Below are positions 44,577 through 53,492 of a stretch of 64,000 nt of DNA, piece after piece (the first letter of the stretch is position 1; every line of letters begins with the position of its first letter). The notes under the pieces were generated by a model. It saw only the letters and a list, made by a program, of their open reading frames with translations. It did not search any database and had not been told where the DNA came from. The position numbers were made by a program, and so were the translations under genes. Origin of the DNA: Cryobacterium tepidiphilum (lineage in GTDB: Bacteria > Actinomycetota > Actinomycetes > Actinomycetales > Microbacteriaceae); contig NZ_RDSR01000011.1 of the NCBI RefSeq assembly GCF_003716325.1, forward strand, positions 1-64,000, read 5' to 3'.

Positions 44577-45899
44577 TCATGCGTCAATGCCCGCGAACAC
44601 CTCATCGAGCGCGTCGGCCGCGATTTCGACAATGAGGTCGGGGCGCTTCGCGTAGTGGCCTTCGGTGATCGCCGCGTCACTGTGCCCGAGCAGATCGCGT
44701 GCGACCTCGACGCCGGCCGTGTTCGATACCGCTGCGGCGACGGCCTTGCGGAGGCTGCGGAAGGTGAGGTGCTCGGCGTCGACCCCGATAGCCAAGAGTT
44801 CCGGCTTGAACTCGCGGCGGAACATCCGTAGCAGCTCGCCGACTGCGCTGGGGTCGCGCGGACGGCCGCGCTCGGTGATGAACAGCACGTCGTCGGGATT
44901 CCGTTCGGGATTGGGAACGTGGCTGGCGACGAGCTCGCTCAGCACCTTGGCGGCGAACTTCGGAACGCGATCCCAACGCTTCTGCCGCTCCGCCTTGGGC
45001 GAGTCCTGGCGGAACAGGCCGCGGGACTTCGTGCGAACCATCGTCCCCCCGACCCAGACGAGCGCCTCCATCGTGAGGCTTCCATCCGGCTGCTCCACCG
45101 CCTCGAACCGCACGTCCTGGAACCGGATCGCAATCGGCTCCGCTGTTCTCTCGGAAGTGCCGAGCGTGATGAGGATGTAGTCGGCGAGCAGCTTGTAGTT
45201 GGGCCGGCGGCCCACCGGATACCGCGCCCGGTGTCGCTCCGGCCACACGTCGCGGATGAGGTGGAGGATGTACTTGACCTGCACCGCGTCAAGTTCGAAG
45301 TACACCGTGTTCGGCTCATCCGCTCGCCGGGTCGCACGGATGGGGTTCGCCACGACGACCGCTCCGTACCGTGTCTGCTGGATCGACCCGGCAGCCGAGA
45401 AATGTCCCTGCTGGATCGCCCAATCGAACATGAGCGACATCACGTTACGAACCTTGTTCGCGGTCGTCACCGACTTCTCCCGTGCGATGTCCATGAGCAG
45501 CCCGTCGGCGCGATCAGCGGTGATGTCGGCGATACGGATGGCTCCGGCGCGCGGGGTGACATGCGCTCGGACCACCGATGCGTAGCCATCGACGGTCTGC
45601 TCGCGGCGTTGGCGCAGCACTCGCGGGTCGTCGTCGTGATACGCCGTCTTCAGCCACGCCGTCGCCAACTCCGCGACGGTCATGAGTTGCGTGCGTCGTG
45701 CCAGGACTCGACCGACGGCAACATCGGCCGCTTCCTGCAATGCGGCCAGCGCCTCGGCTTCGGTCGCTCCGCTGCCGCTCGGACGACGCTCGCGCCCGTT
45801 GCCGTCGTGGACGCGTCCTCGTGCGACGACCAGACCGCTCCCTTCAACGGTGTAGGTCACCTTGCCGAGTTCGCCGAGCGCGCGCTTCGGCCGCGCCAT
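44577..45899 (-). CDS. int: Tyrosine recombinase (integrase) of the glnA-targeting element
   Basis: 440 residues. N-terminal SAM-like domain, then catalytic boxes: first Arg in SERTAEPIAIRFQDVRF; second box LTFRSLRKAVAAAV, where the usual His (position ~381) is Arg while the following Arg is kept; LLGHSDAAITEGHYAKR with the GH and the nucleophile Tyr (~416). It is intact and overlaps xis by ATGA. Its nearness to the right core (413 bp) and to the 20-bp arm-like repeat supports it as the element's integrase. Confidence 0.88.
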   Translation of the reverse strand: MARPKRALGELGKVTYTVEGSGLVVARGRVHDGNGRERRPSGSGATEAEALAALQEAADVAVGRVLARRTQLMTVAELATAWLKTAYHDDDPRVLRQRREQTVDGYASVVRAHVTPRAGAIRIADITADRADGLLMDIAREKSVTTANKVRNVMSLMFDWAIQQGHFSAAGSIQQTRYGAVVVANPIRATRRADEPNTVYFELDAVQVKYILHLIRDVWPERHRARYPVGRRPNYKLLADYILITLGTSERTAEPIAIRFQDVRFEAVEQPDGSLTMEALVWVGGTMVRTKSRGLFRQDSPKAERQKRWDRVPKFAAKVLSELVASHVPNPERNPDDVLFITERGRPRDPSAVGELLRMFRREFKPELLAIGVDAEHLTFRSLRKAVAAAVSNTAGVEVARDLLGHSDAAITEGHYAKRPDLIVEIAADALDEVFAGIDA

Positions 45900-46123
45900 C
45901 AGTCGGCCGCCCTATCCATCGGAGCCACGATCCGCCCTGCGATGAACGCCTCGATATCCTCATCGCGGTAGCGGACGTTGTGCGCCGAGAGTGCGACGAA
46001 CGGCAATCCGAGACCTCGGCTGCGCGCGCGCTCCGTCCGCCAGTCAGCGAGCGTCCTGATGGGGATGCCCGTATAGTCGGCAAGCTTCTGGGCAGTCCAG
46101 AGGCGGGGGCGGTCGGCGCTCAT
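45899..46123 (-). CDS. xis: Excisionase-like helix-turn-helix protein
   Basis: 74 residues. WTAQKLADYTGIPIRTLADW is a MerR/AlpA-type winged helix-turn-helix found in excisionases, followed by GLPFVALSAHNVRYRDEDIE with the typical H-x-V-R-Y-R wing. ATG at 46123 gives this compact size; the frame is open upstream but without similarity. It overlaps int, so the two are translated together; it would favour excision over integration. Confidence 0.8.
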   Translation of the reverse strand: MSADRPRLWTAQKLADYTGIPIRTLADWRTERARSRGLGLPFVALSAHNVRYRDEDIEAFIAGRIVAPMDRAAD

Positions 46124-46190
46124 ATCAAACAGGTAGGCGGCACCTCCCGTGGACCCCCAGGAAGACCCGTAGGACGGCCAAGAATCGGCA

Positions 46191-46210
46191 AGACGGACAG
46201 GTTCTCGGAC
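46191..46210. repeat. Element-end direct repeat, right copy (possible integrase arm site)
   Basis: agacggacaggttctcggac, identical to 33673-33692, in the xis upstream region 102 bp from the right core. It may also overlap the promoter of xis-int and so couple occupancy to expression. Confidence 0.7.
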
Positions 46211-46311
46211 AGCCGCAGCAGCGACCCACCCCATGCTCAGCATCGCACTTCCCTGAGTTTGCAAGGGAGTTCGATCCTGTGGAACACCCTCCGAATCTCA
46301 GATCCTAAAGC

Positions 46312-46331
46312 CGAGCTGTACTACGGCGTCT
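46312..46331 (+). other. Right attachment core (attR), displaced glnA tail
   Basis: cgagctgtactacggcgtct followed by AG gives the codons E-L-Y-Y-G-V and stop, i.e. an orphan glnA C-terminus, one base different from 33528-33547. Behind it stands a strong terminator, as expected of the original chromosomal glnA end. Confidence 0.8.
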
Positions 46332-46350
46332 AGAACCTACGGTTCCCCGC

Positions 46351-46378
46351 GAGGCCGCACCCTTCGGGGTGCGGCCTC
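46351..46378. terminator. Probable original glnA terminator
   Basis: Perfect 12-bp stem (46351-46362 with 46367-46378) closed by a UUCG tetraloop, 18 bp beyond the displaced glnA stop. It also stands beyond the end of the RND operon on the minus strand, where it can serve that side too. Confidence 0.85.
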
Positions 46379-46418
46379 GTCGCATTCCGGTCGACCGGCA
46401 CGACGGATGCCGCCATGA

Positions 46419-49400
46419 TCACGTTGACGAGGACCTCGCTGTGACCGCGCCCTCGGCCGCGCGATCCAGGGCGGCCGTCACCTCCGGCTTGCCGAACCGC
46501 AGGTAGAGGGCCGGCACGATGAACAGGTTCATCAGCGTCGACGTGACGAGCCCGCCGAGAATGACCACGGCCATCGGGTGCTCGATCTCGTGGCCCGGGA
46601 TATTGCCGAGAACCGCAAGCGGCACTAGGGCCAGCCCCGTGGCCAGGGTCGTCATCAGGATCGGTGCCAACCGTTCTCCCGCGCCGCGCAGCACCATCTG
46701 CGCGCTGAACGGCTCTCCTTCGAACATCTGGAGATGCTGGCAGTGCGAGATCAGGAGGATCCCGTTTCTGGCAGCGATTCCCATCACGGTCAAGAACCCC
46801 ACCAGGGAGCCGAGCGACAGCACACCGCCGGTCAACCAAGCCGCGAAAACCCCGCCCACGAGGGCGACCGGCAGGGTCAGCATGATCAGGGTCGCGAGCC
46901 GCCAACTTCGGAATACCGCCTGCAACAGCAGGAAGATCATGATGAGGGCCGCAACGGCCAGGAGGACCAGCCGTTGCGCCGCGTCCTGCCGCTCCGCATA
47001 CTCACCCAGCACCTCCGCGTGGTAGCCGGACGGGAAGTCGATCGTCGCGAGCCCCTGGTTGAGCTTCTGCACGAGCGCACCCAAGTCGCTATCGGTCACC
47101 GCATTGGCGCTCACGTCGATGCGTCGCGAGGAGTTGTCGCGCTCGATGTCGCTCGGTGTGGCGTTGACGCTCACCGTCGCGACGTCCGCGAGCCGAACGT
47201 GGCCGCCGTTCGGCACGTCGATCGTCATGTTCCCGATATTCGTGACGCTCGAGCGCACCTCGGGCGGGCTCCAGACCCGGACGTCGTAGACCTTGCCGTC
47301 ACGCCACAGGTCACCCACTTCCTCGCTGGCCACCATCGCCGCCGCCGCGCGGCGCACATCGCCGGGTTTCAGGCCGTACGCCTGGGCCTTGGCCAGGTCG
47401 ACCTTCACGTCGATCTGGGGCACGTCGACATCCAGTGACACATGTTCGTCGGCGGACTCGGGGATTCCGGAGAGCACGTCGTCGACCTGGTCGGCGAGGT
47501 CACGGAGCACGTCGAGGTCGTCGCCGAAGAGCCGCACGACGACGGCATCGCCCGTGCCGGTCAACACCTCCTCGATCCGCTCCTTCAAATAGGTCTGCAC
47601 ATTCCGGAACAGCCCGGGGTAGCTGTCGACCACCTTTTCGATCTCCGCCCGGGTCTTGTCGTAGTCCACTGCCGGGTCGATGCTGATCCAGTGTTCGCCG
47701 AAGTTCACGCCGGCAATCTCGTCGGCGGAGAGCGCCTGCCCGATGTGCGTGCCGCAATTGCGCACGCCGGTCACTGCCATCAGGTCCCTGCAGCCCTTCT
47801 GGGTGATGCGCACCTCCTCCGTGACGGAGGTCCCCGGCTGGCTGATCCAGTGGATCAGGAAATCCCGCTCCTTGAAGTTGGGCATCAACGATTGCCCGAG
47901 GAACGGCAGCGCCACGACACCGGCGAGCGTCGCCGCGGCGAAGACCAGGTATCCGGGCCTGGGCCGCCTGAGCATCCGCGTCATCGCGGCGTGGTAGCCG
48001 CGCTTCAGCACGCGCACCAGCGGCGGCTCCCGCGGGTCAAGGGGGGCTTTGCGCAGGAGGATCAGCGCCAGCGCCGGCGTGACCGTGAGCGCCACGAGCA
48101 TCGACGCGAACACCGCCAACGTGTACGACACCGCGAGAGGTCGGAAGAACGCTCCGGTGAGGCCCTCGAGGAAGAAGATGGGCACGGCCGCCGCCACGAT
48201 GATGAGTGTCGCGTACACGATCGGCCCGCGCACCTCGAGGGACGCCTCCAGCACGACGGATGCGGTTGAACGGGTGCCGCCCATCGCACGGTGGTGACGC
48301 AATCGCCTGATGATGTTCTCAATGTCGATGATGGCGTCATCGACCACGACCCCCACCGCGATCACCAGGCCAGCCAGGACCATGGTGTTGACACTGCTGC
48401 CGGTGAGCACGATGACCAAGCCTGCCGTGACCAGGGACAGCGGGATGGCGATCAGGCTGATGAGCGCCGTGCGCCACTGGAACAGGAATGCCCCGAGCAC
48501 CATGATCACCAGGAGAATGCCCAGCAGCATCGACAGGCTCAGATTGTTGATCGAGTCCTGGATGAACGTCGCTGGTCGAAAGATCGTCGTGTCGAAATGC
48601 ACGCCGGGCATGGCCGGGGCGATCTCCTGCATGGCCTGCTCGACGCCGCGCGTGACCTGCAGGGTGTTGCCCCACGGCAGCTTCTCCACCACCAGCATCA
48701 AGCCCTCACCGCCGTCGATCACGGCGTCACCGATCAGGGCGTTGTGGTCGGACACCACCTGGGCGACGTCACCCAGACGCAGCGGCCCGTCGGGGCGATT
48801 CTCAATGACGACTTGGGCCAGGTCGTCGGCGGATGCGATCGGGAGCACGTGCTGCACTCCCAACCGCTGGGAGGGGGTGTCGACGAAACCGCCGGTGCCC
48901 ACGACCGTGCCGGGCGAGTAGGAGAGCAAGCCCGCGTTGAGGGCGTCATTCGTGATTCCCATCACTTGCTCGAGGGAGACGTCCGCGGCCTGCATCCGCT
49001 CGGGAAGGACCCTGACGTGCAGCGATTCCTTGCGCGCCCCCCAGATCGACACATTGGCAACACCCGGCACGGCGAGCAGCTGGGCGCGGATCTTGTAGTG
49101 CGCGAGCATGGACAGCTGGATGAGCGAGCGCGAGTCCGACGTCAGACCGATCTTCATGAATCGGCTGAGCGTGGACAATGGCTGCAGCATCAGCGGCGGC
49201 GCCGCCCAACTCGGAAGCGTCGGCGTGACGGCAGCGACACGTTCGGAGACCAATTGCCGGGCGGTCAGGAGATCCGTATTCGGCTCGAACACCATGACGA
49301 TGTCGGACAGCTGCGGCACCGACTTCGATCGCAGCTGCTGCAAGCCTTCGACGCCGTTCAGCGCCTGCTCCATGGGCACAGTGACCAGCTGTTCCACCTC

Positions 49401-49574
49401 GGTCGCGCTCAAGCCGAGACAGGAGACCTGCACCTCCACACGCGGAGGGGAGAACTCTGGGAAGACATCGACCGGGGCAGTGCTGAGCTGCGCCGCTCCG
49501 ATCAGCATGACGGCGCAGGCGAGCGCGACGATCATCGATCGGAACTTCAGGCTGAAACCGATGATCCTGCGCAT
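46419..49574 (-). CDS. HME-type RND efflux permease (CusA/CzcA-like), copy 1
   Basis: 1051 residues, standard RND length with twelve helices and two large external loops. N-terminal FPEFSPPRVEVQVSCLGLSA, porter-domain VPGVANVSIWGARKESLHV, and helix 4 with the proton-relay acids VVVDDAIIDIENIIRRL mark the heavy-metal-efflux clade. GGAGGA precedes the ATG. Third gene of a three-gene operon. In a single-membrane organism it would export its substrate from the outer membrane face or the cytoplasm without a TolC partner; substrate unknown. Confidence 0.9.
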   Translation of the reverse strand: MRRIIGFSLKFRSMIVALACAVMLIGAAQLSTAPVDVFPEFSPPRVEVQVSCLGLSATEVEQLVTVPMEQALNGVEGLQQLRSKSVPQLSDIVMVFEPNTDLLTARQLVSERVAAVTPTLPSWAAPPLMLQPLSTLSRFMKIGLTSDSRSLIQLSMLAHYKIRAQLLAVPGVANVSIWGARKESLHVRVLPERMQAADVSLEQVMGITNDALNAGLLSYSPGTVVGTGGFVDTPSQRLGVQHVLPIASADDLAQVVIENRPDGPLRLGDVAQVVSDHNALIGDAVIDGGEGLMLVVEKLPWGNTLQVTRGVEQAMQEIAPAMPGVHFDTTIFRPATFIQDSINNLSLSMLLGILLVIMVLGAFLFQWRTALISLIAIPLSLVTAGLVIVLTGSSVNTMVLAGLVIAVGVVVDDAIIDIENIIRRLRHHRAMGGTRSTASVVLEASLEVRGPIVYATLIIVAAAVPIFFLEGLTGAFFRPLAVSYTLAVFASMLVALTVTPALALILLRKAPLDPREPPLVRVLKRGYHAAMTRMLRRPRPGYLVFAAATLAGVVALPFLGQSLMPNFKERDFLIHWISQPGTSVTEEVRITQKGCRDLMAVTGVRNCGTHIGQALSADEIAGVNFGEHWISIDPAVDYDKTRAEIEKVVDSYPGLFRNVQTYLKERIEEVLTGTGDAVVVRLFGDDLDVLRDLADQVDDVLSGIPESADEHVSLDVDVPQIDVKVDLAKAQAYGLKPGDVRRAAAAMVASEEVGDLWRDGKVYDVRVWSPPEVRSSVTNIGNMTIDVPNGGHVRLADVATVSVNATPSDIERDNSSRRIDVSANAVTDSDLGALVQKLNQGLATIDFPSGYHAEVLGEYAERQDAAQRLVLLAVAALIMIFLLLQAVFRSWRLATLIMLTLPVALVGGVFAAWLTGGVLSLGSLVGFLTVMGIAARNGILLISHCQHLQMFEGEPFSAQMVLRGAGERLAPILMTTLATGLALVPLAVLGNIPGHEIEHPMAVVILGGLVTSTLMNLFIVPALYLRFGKPEVTAALDRAAEGAVTARSSST

Positions 49575-49575
49575 G

Positions 49576-50040
49576 TTATTCCTCCACGTCGAGTTCGGCG
49601 CCCAACAACTCCGAGGCGCCGACGATGACGACCGGCGTTCCGACAGCGGGCCCGCTGGTGAGCTTCACCGCCTCCCCGTCGACACGGTCGACCGTCACCG
49701 GCTGCCGTACGAAGACCAGCGGTTCGGGGGTCACGTAGACCCACGTCTTGCCAGTCGCGTCGTAGAGGAGAGCGGAGTACGGCACGGTGAGTCCGCCGCC
49801 GTCGGCCTTCTCCACGGGCGCCGTCGCCACCCCCAGTCGCTCGGCGCCCTGCGCGGACAGGGTGATCCGGCTCACGCCTCCACCGACGTCCTCCAACGTG
49901 GCGGGTTCGTTCACCCGCGTGGCCTCCGCAGTCTCGAGGCTGCAGCCGGCCAGTCCTCCCACCATCAGCGCGGTCAGCAGCGACCCCGCCATGCAACGAC
50001 GCGCGGTCGTCGCCTGCGTGCTCTTCATCGTTCCCATCAC
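49576..50040 (-). CDS. Miniature efflux adaptor lipoprotein
   Basis: About 153 residues. Signal peptide with lipobox GGLAGC (Cys ~33), then two short beta-rich segments: RITLSAQGAERLGVATAPVE and VPYSALLYDATGKTWVYVTP, which match the C-terminal beta-barrel and membrane-proximal domains of periplasmic adaptor proteins such as CusB. The lipoyl and hairpin domains are absent, fitting a partner that needs no outer-membrane channel. The start is GTG 50040 or ATG 50037, both just after a GAGGAG that overlaps the upstream gene. One bp precedes the next RND gene. Confidence 0.8.
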   Translation of the reverse strand: MMGTMKSTQATTARRCMAGSLLTALMVGGLAGCSLETAEATRVNEPATLEDVGGGVSRITLSAQGAERLGVATAPVEKADGGGLTVPYSALLYDATGKTWVYVTPEPLVFVRQPVTVDRVDGEAVKLTSGPAVGTPVVIVGASELLGAELDVEE

Positions 50041-50043
50041 TCC

Positions 50044-53000
50044 TCACGAACCAGCCATCGGGTGCAGAGTCGTACCCGGCTCCACAGCGTCGTCCCTGAC
50101 CTGAACCCCGACCGCGGCCAGGACCGGGGGCAGCACGAACAGCGTCAGCACCGCCGAACTCACCAGGCCGCCCCACACCACCATCGCCAGGGGCAGGAAC
50201 ACCTCACGGCCCATCACGCCGCCGAGGGCGACGAACGGCAGCAGCATCGCCGCCGTGATCACCGCGGTCGCCACGGTCGGCACAAGCCCGTCGCGACTGG
50301 CACGCAGAGCGGGCCGCTCCCCCGTTGACGCGTGGCTGGCGGTCGCCTTGCGCGTGCGTTTCACCGCGATGATGCTGTCCCGCACAGCGATGCCGAGGAC
50401 GGCGGCGAAGCCGAGAACGCTGACGAGCGAGTTGTAACCGCCGGTGAGGGCGGATGCGAGCACCCCGCCGCCCAGGGCGAAGGGAAGTCCGAGGAGAATG
50501 ATCCCGGCGACCCGCCAGCTTCCTGCCGCGATCTGCAGAAGCACCATCATGCCGATCAGTGCGGCGATCGCCACCGCCCAGATGAGCCGGGGGTCGCCCT
50601 GCTGGGCGACCAGTGGTGTGGGAATCTGGGCGTTGTACTCCTCGGGGAAGGAGATTCGCGCGATGCCCGCCCGCGCCTCCGCCTCGATGTCCGAAGGCGT
50701 CCGGCCTGAGTAGTCAGCAAGCACGTCAAGATAACGCTGCGTGTCAACATGCCTGACCTCGGTCTGGTTCGGCGCTATCTTGACCGTCGCGATGTCGCCC
50801 AGGCGGACCTGGCCGCCGTCGGGCGTGTCGATCAGCAAGTCGGTCACGCTTGTGAGGCTGTTTCCCGTCGACGGCACTCCCTTGACAACAACCTGGAACA
50901 CCTTCTGCCGCTCGAACAGGAAGCCGACCTCCACCCCCTGCACGAGGGCGGCGGCGGCACGGCGCACCTCGCCGGGCAGTATTCCCGCTTGCTGCGCGGC
51001 GTCCAGGTTCACCTCGATCTCGGCGATCGGTTGTTCGCTCGGTGCATCGATCCGGGCATGCGAGAGCCCGTCGATACCGGCGATCATGGACTTCACCTCC
51101 TCGGCCTTCGCCATGAGCGTGCCGGCATCGACGCCGAACACACGCACCACGAATCCGGTCCGGATCCGGTTGCGTTCCGCGCTCACGCGGTCCTGCGAGT
51201 AGGTGAGAACCGTGCTCTTCATCCCGGGGTAACCGTCAACGACGTCGCTGACCGCTTTCGCGGCGCTCTCATAGTCGGCATGGTCGTCGATCGTCACCCA
51301 CATCTCAGCCGAGTTGACCCCGACGACCTGGTCGCCGGTGGTGGCCCGGCCGACGTCGGCCCCCACGTTGGCGACGCCGGGCACGGTGCGGATCTCGCTG
51401 CTGGCCCGTGCCGTGATCCGGTCCATCTCCTGGACAGAGGTCCCGGCGATCCCGTCCCAGCGGATCAGGACCGTGCGGTTCTGCAACACGGGAATCATGG
51501 GATCCCCGACGGCGAGGAGGGGTGCTGCCACGAGCGCGACCAGCCCCAGGGCAGCGGTGGCGCCGATCACCGGCCTGGATCGCCTGGACACCCACCGGAA
51601 CGCGGTCAGGTGGCCGGCTCGCATCCGCTGGGCGAACGCCGTGGGCGCGCGGTCCGCCTCGGCTCGCAGGAGAGCAGCGGCCAGCGCCGGCGTCAGCGTC
51701 CAGGCAACGAGGGTGCCGACCGCGATGGACAGGAGGAAGGCGAGCACCAGCGGCACCATCAAGGCACGATCGACGGATTCGAGGAAGAAGGCCGGCGTGA
51801 CCGCCAGCGCCATCACGAGCGCGGCGATCCCGATCGAGTTCCTGGTCTTGCGCAGTGCGGCGCCGATGAACGTGACCCGCGTCTGCTCCTGGACACCACG
51901 ACTCCCCCCACGTTCCCAGCGGGCGTGCCGGAGTTCCTGCAGGTCCGCGACCACGTCGCCGACGACGACCGCGAGCGCGAGCACCAGTCCGGTGAACACG
52001 AGCGCGTTCAGCGTCACCCCGAGGGCGAACAACACCAGGGCCGACCCGACCACTGACACGGTGATCGCGATGAAGCCGACGAGACCGACTCGCCAGGAAC
52101 GGAAGAACAGTCCCAGGAACACCACGGCAAGCACGAGGCTCAGCATCGACGCGAGGGCAAGGCTGCCGACAGCAGCCTGGATCGCGGATGCCGGCCGGTA
52201 CACGGTGCTGTCGACCGACACCCCGCTCAGCCCGGGCTTCAGCTCGTCGAGGACCTTTTCCAGTTCTGCCGTGACCTGCAGCGTGTTGGCGCCTGGGAAC
52301 TTCTCGATCACCAGGAGCAGTCCCGGCTCCTTCTCGGAGACGGTGTCGCCGATGAGCGGCTGGTGGTCTTCGACGACGGTGGTCACGTCGCCCAAGACCT
52401 GAGGCGTCCCTGTGACTCCTTCGATACTGACCTGTCCGAGCTCCTTCGGCGTCGTGATCGGCAGGATGTGCTGGATTCCCAGCCGCTGGTTCCCGGTTTC
52501 GATGAAGCCGCCCGTGCCCGGTGTGGAAGCCTCGAGGAAGCTCAGCGGGGACACCCAGACCGCATTGCCGGTCGTTCTGATGATCTGGTTCAGGGTGAGC
52601 CCCTTGGCCTGCAGCACCTTCTGGTCGACCTGCACCTGCATCTGTTGCTCGCGTTGCCCCCAGATGGAGACGTTCGCGACACCCGGAACACCCATCAGGC
52701 GCGGCTTGATGTTCCACCGCGCCAGGACTGACATTTCGAGGAGCGGCACAGCGGTTGAGGACAACCGCACCATCATCACCCTGCTGGTGGATGAGAGGGG
52801 TTGCATCAGAACCGGCGCCGTCGACACCTTCGGCAGCGAACGCGCCCGGGTCAGTCGCTCGGCGACCAGCTGGCGCGCGCGGAGGAGGTCGGTTCCCGGC
52901 TGGAAGACGAGTTCGATCGACGACAGCCCGGGGACGGAGGTCGAGCGGATCTCGTCGAGATAGGCGACACCGTTGAGAATGTCCACTTCCATCGGCGAGG

Positions 53001-53196
53001 TGATCAGCTGTTCGACCTCGACAGCCGACAACCCGAGCGCCTCGGTCTGCACCTCCACGTGCGGCGCGGCGAATTCTGGGAGCGAGTCAAGCGAACTGTG
53101 CGGCAGGAAGGTGATGCCGAGAGCGATGATTCCTGCCGCCATCGCGAAGACCAGAAGCTTGAACTGGACGCTCCATCGCACGAACGAATTCGACAT
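50044..53196 (-). CDS. HME-type RND efflux permease, copy 2 (proton-relay residues altered)
   Basis: 1050 residues from ATG 53196; the frame extends further but homology begins at SNSFVRWSVQFKLLVFAMAA. Same clade as copy 1: LPEFAAPHVEVQTEALGLSA, VPGVANVSIWGQREQQMQV. In helix 4 the relay motif reads VVVGDVVADLQELRHAR, so compared with VVVDDAIIDIENIIRR one Asp is Gly and the Glu is Gln. This points to a partly or fully uncoupled subunit, perhaps a partner of copy 1 in a mixed trimer. First gene of the operon. Confidence 0.88.
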   Translation of the reverse strand: MSNSFVRWSVQFKLLVFAMAAGIIALGITFLPHSSLDSLPEFAAPHVEVQTEALGLSAVEVEQLITSPMEVDILNGVAYLDEIRSTSVPGLSSIELVFQPGTDLLRARQLVAERLTRARSLPKVSTAPVLMQPLSSTSRVMMVRLSSTAVPLLEMSVLARWNIKPRLMGVPGVANVSIWGQREQQMQVQVDQKVLQAKGLTLNQIIRTTGNAVWVSPLSFLEASTPGTGGFIETGNQRLGIQHILPITTPKELGQVSIEGVTGTPQVLGDVTTVVEDHQPLIGDTVSEKEPGLLLVIEKFPGANTLQVTAELEKVLDELKPGLSGVSVDSTVYRPASAIQAAVGSLALASMLSLVLAVVFLGLFFRSWRVGLVGFIAITVSVVGSALVLFALGVTLNALVFTGLVLALAVVVGDVVADLQELRHARWERGGSRGVQEQTRVTFIGAALRKTRNSIGIAALVMALAVTPAFFLESVDRALMVPLVLAFLLSIAVGTLVAWTLTPALAAALLRAEADRAPTAFAQRMRAGHLTAFRWVSRRSRPVIGATAALGLVALVAAPLLAVGDPMIPVLQNRTVLIRWDGIAGTSVQEMDRITARASSEIRTVPGVANVGADVGRATTGDQVVGVNSAEMWVTIDDHADYESAAKAVSDVVDGYPGMKSTVLTYSQDRVSAERNRIRTGFVVRVFGVDAGTLMAKAEEVKSMIAGIDGLSHARIDAPSEQPIAEIEVNLDAAQQAGILPGEVRRAAAALVQGVEVGFLFERQKVFQVVVKGVPSTGNSLTSVTDLLIDTPDGGQVRLGDIATVKIAPNQTEVRHVDTQRYLDVLADYSGRTPSDIEAEARAGIARISFPEEYNAQIPTPLVAQQGDPRLIWAVAIAALIGMMVLLQIAAGSWRVAGIILLGLPFALGGGVLASALTGGYNSLVSVLGFAAVLGIAVRDSIIAVKRTRKATASHASTGERPALRASRDGLVPTVATAVITAAMLLPFVALGGVMGREVFLPLAMVVWGGLVSSAVLTLFVLPPVLAAVGVQVRDDAVEPGTTLHPMAGS

Positions 53197-53492
53197 GTCA
53201 GCGGCCTTTCGTGATGGCGTGCCATCCGTCGGCACGCGCGACTGACCGCTGGGCGGCCCGCGCTCAAAAGGAGCCCTGATGTGCTGAACCGATGTCAGAC
53301 AACGGGCGCACGTACCACGAAGGCGCCCCGTGCCGACCGCCGTGCGTGCTCGATCTTCATCTGCTGATGTTTCCTCATGAAGAGGAATCGTGATCAGTTT
53401 CCCACCAACAGGCGCCCTACTACAAGTACCTATTTTTGTCCACACCTACGAGCAGCTACTCAGAGGATTAACCGCAGATAGCTAGGATTCCG
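53197..53492. other. Intergenic region before the RND operon
   Basis: 296 bp, more AT-rich than its surroundings toward 53400-53480. TTCCTCATGAAGAGGAA (53371-53387) is an imperfect inverted repeat that could be an operator for a metal sensor, but no regulator gene is adjacent and no promoter hexamers are clear. Confidence 0.35.

Larger units (their letters stand above)
33548..46331. mobile_element. 12.8-kb integrative element in the glnA 3' end
   Basis: The stretch between the two glnA-tail cores holds int and xis at its right end, inward-lying 20-bp direct repeats at both ends (33673-33692, 46191-46210), several broken insertion sequences and accessory metabolic genes. Outside it the gene order is ordinary core genome. 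It carries no plasmid transfer or replication genes that can be recognised, so it is better viewed as a genomic island, possibly decayed, mobilised by its integrase. Confidence 0.8.

Noticed and set aside
33548-46331. Complete prophage or conjugative element
   Set aside because: No capsid, terminase, relaxase, FtsK-like or replication genes can be recognised; only int, xis, IS remnants and cargo.
45698-46333. Plus-strand open frame ending in E-L-Y-Y-G-V
   Set aside because: Not a gene: most is antisense to int and xis. Only its last six codons matter, as the displaced glnA tail.
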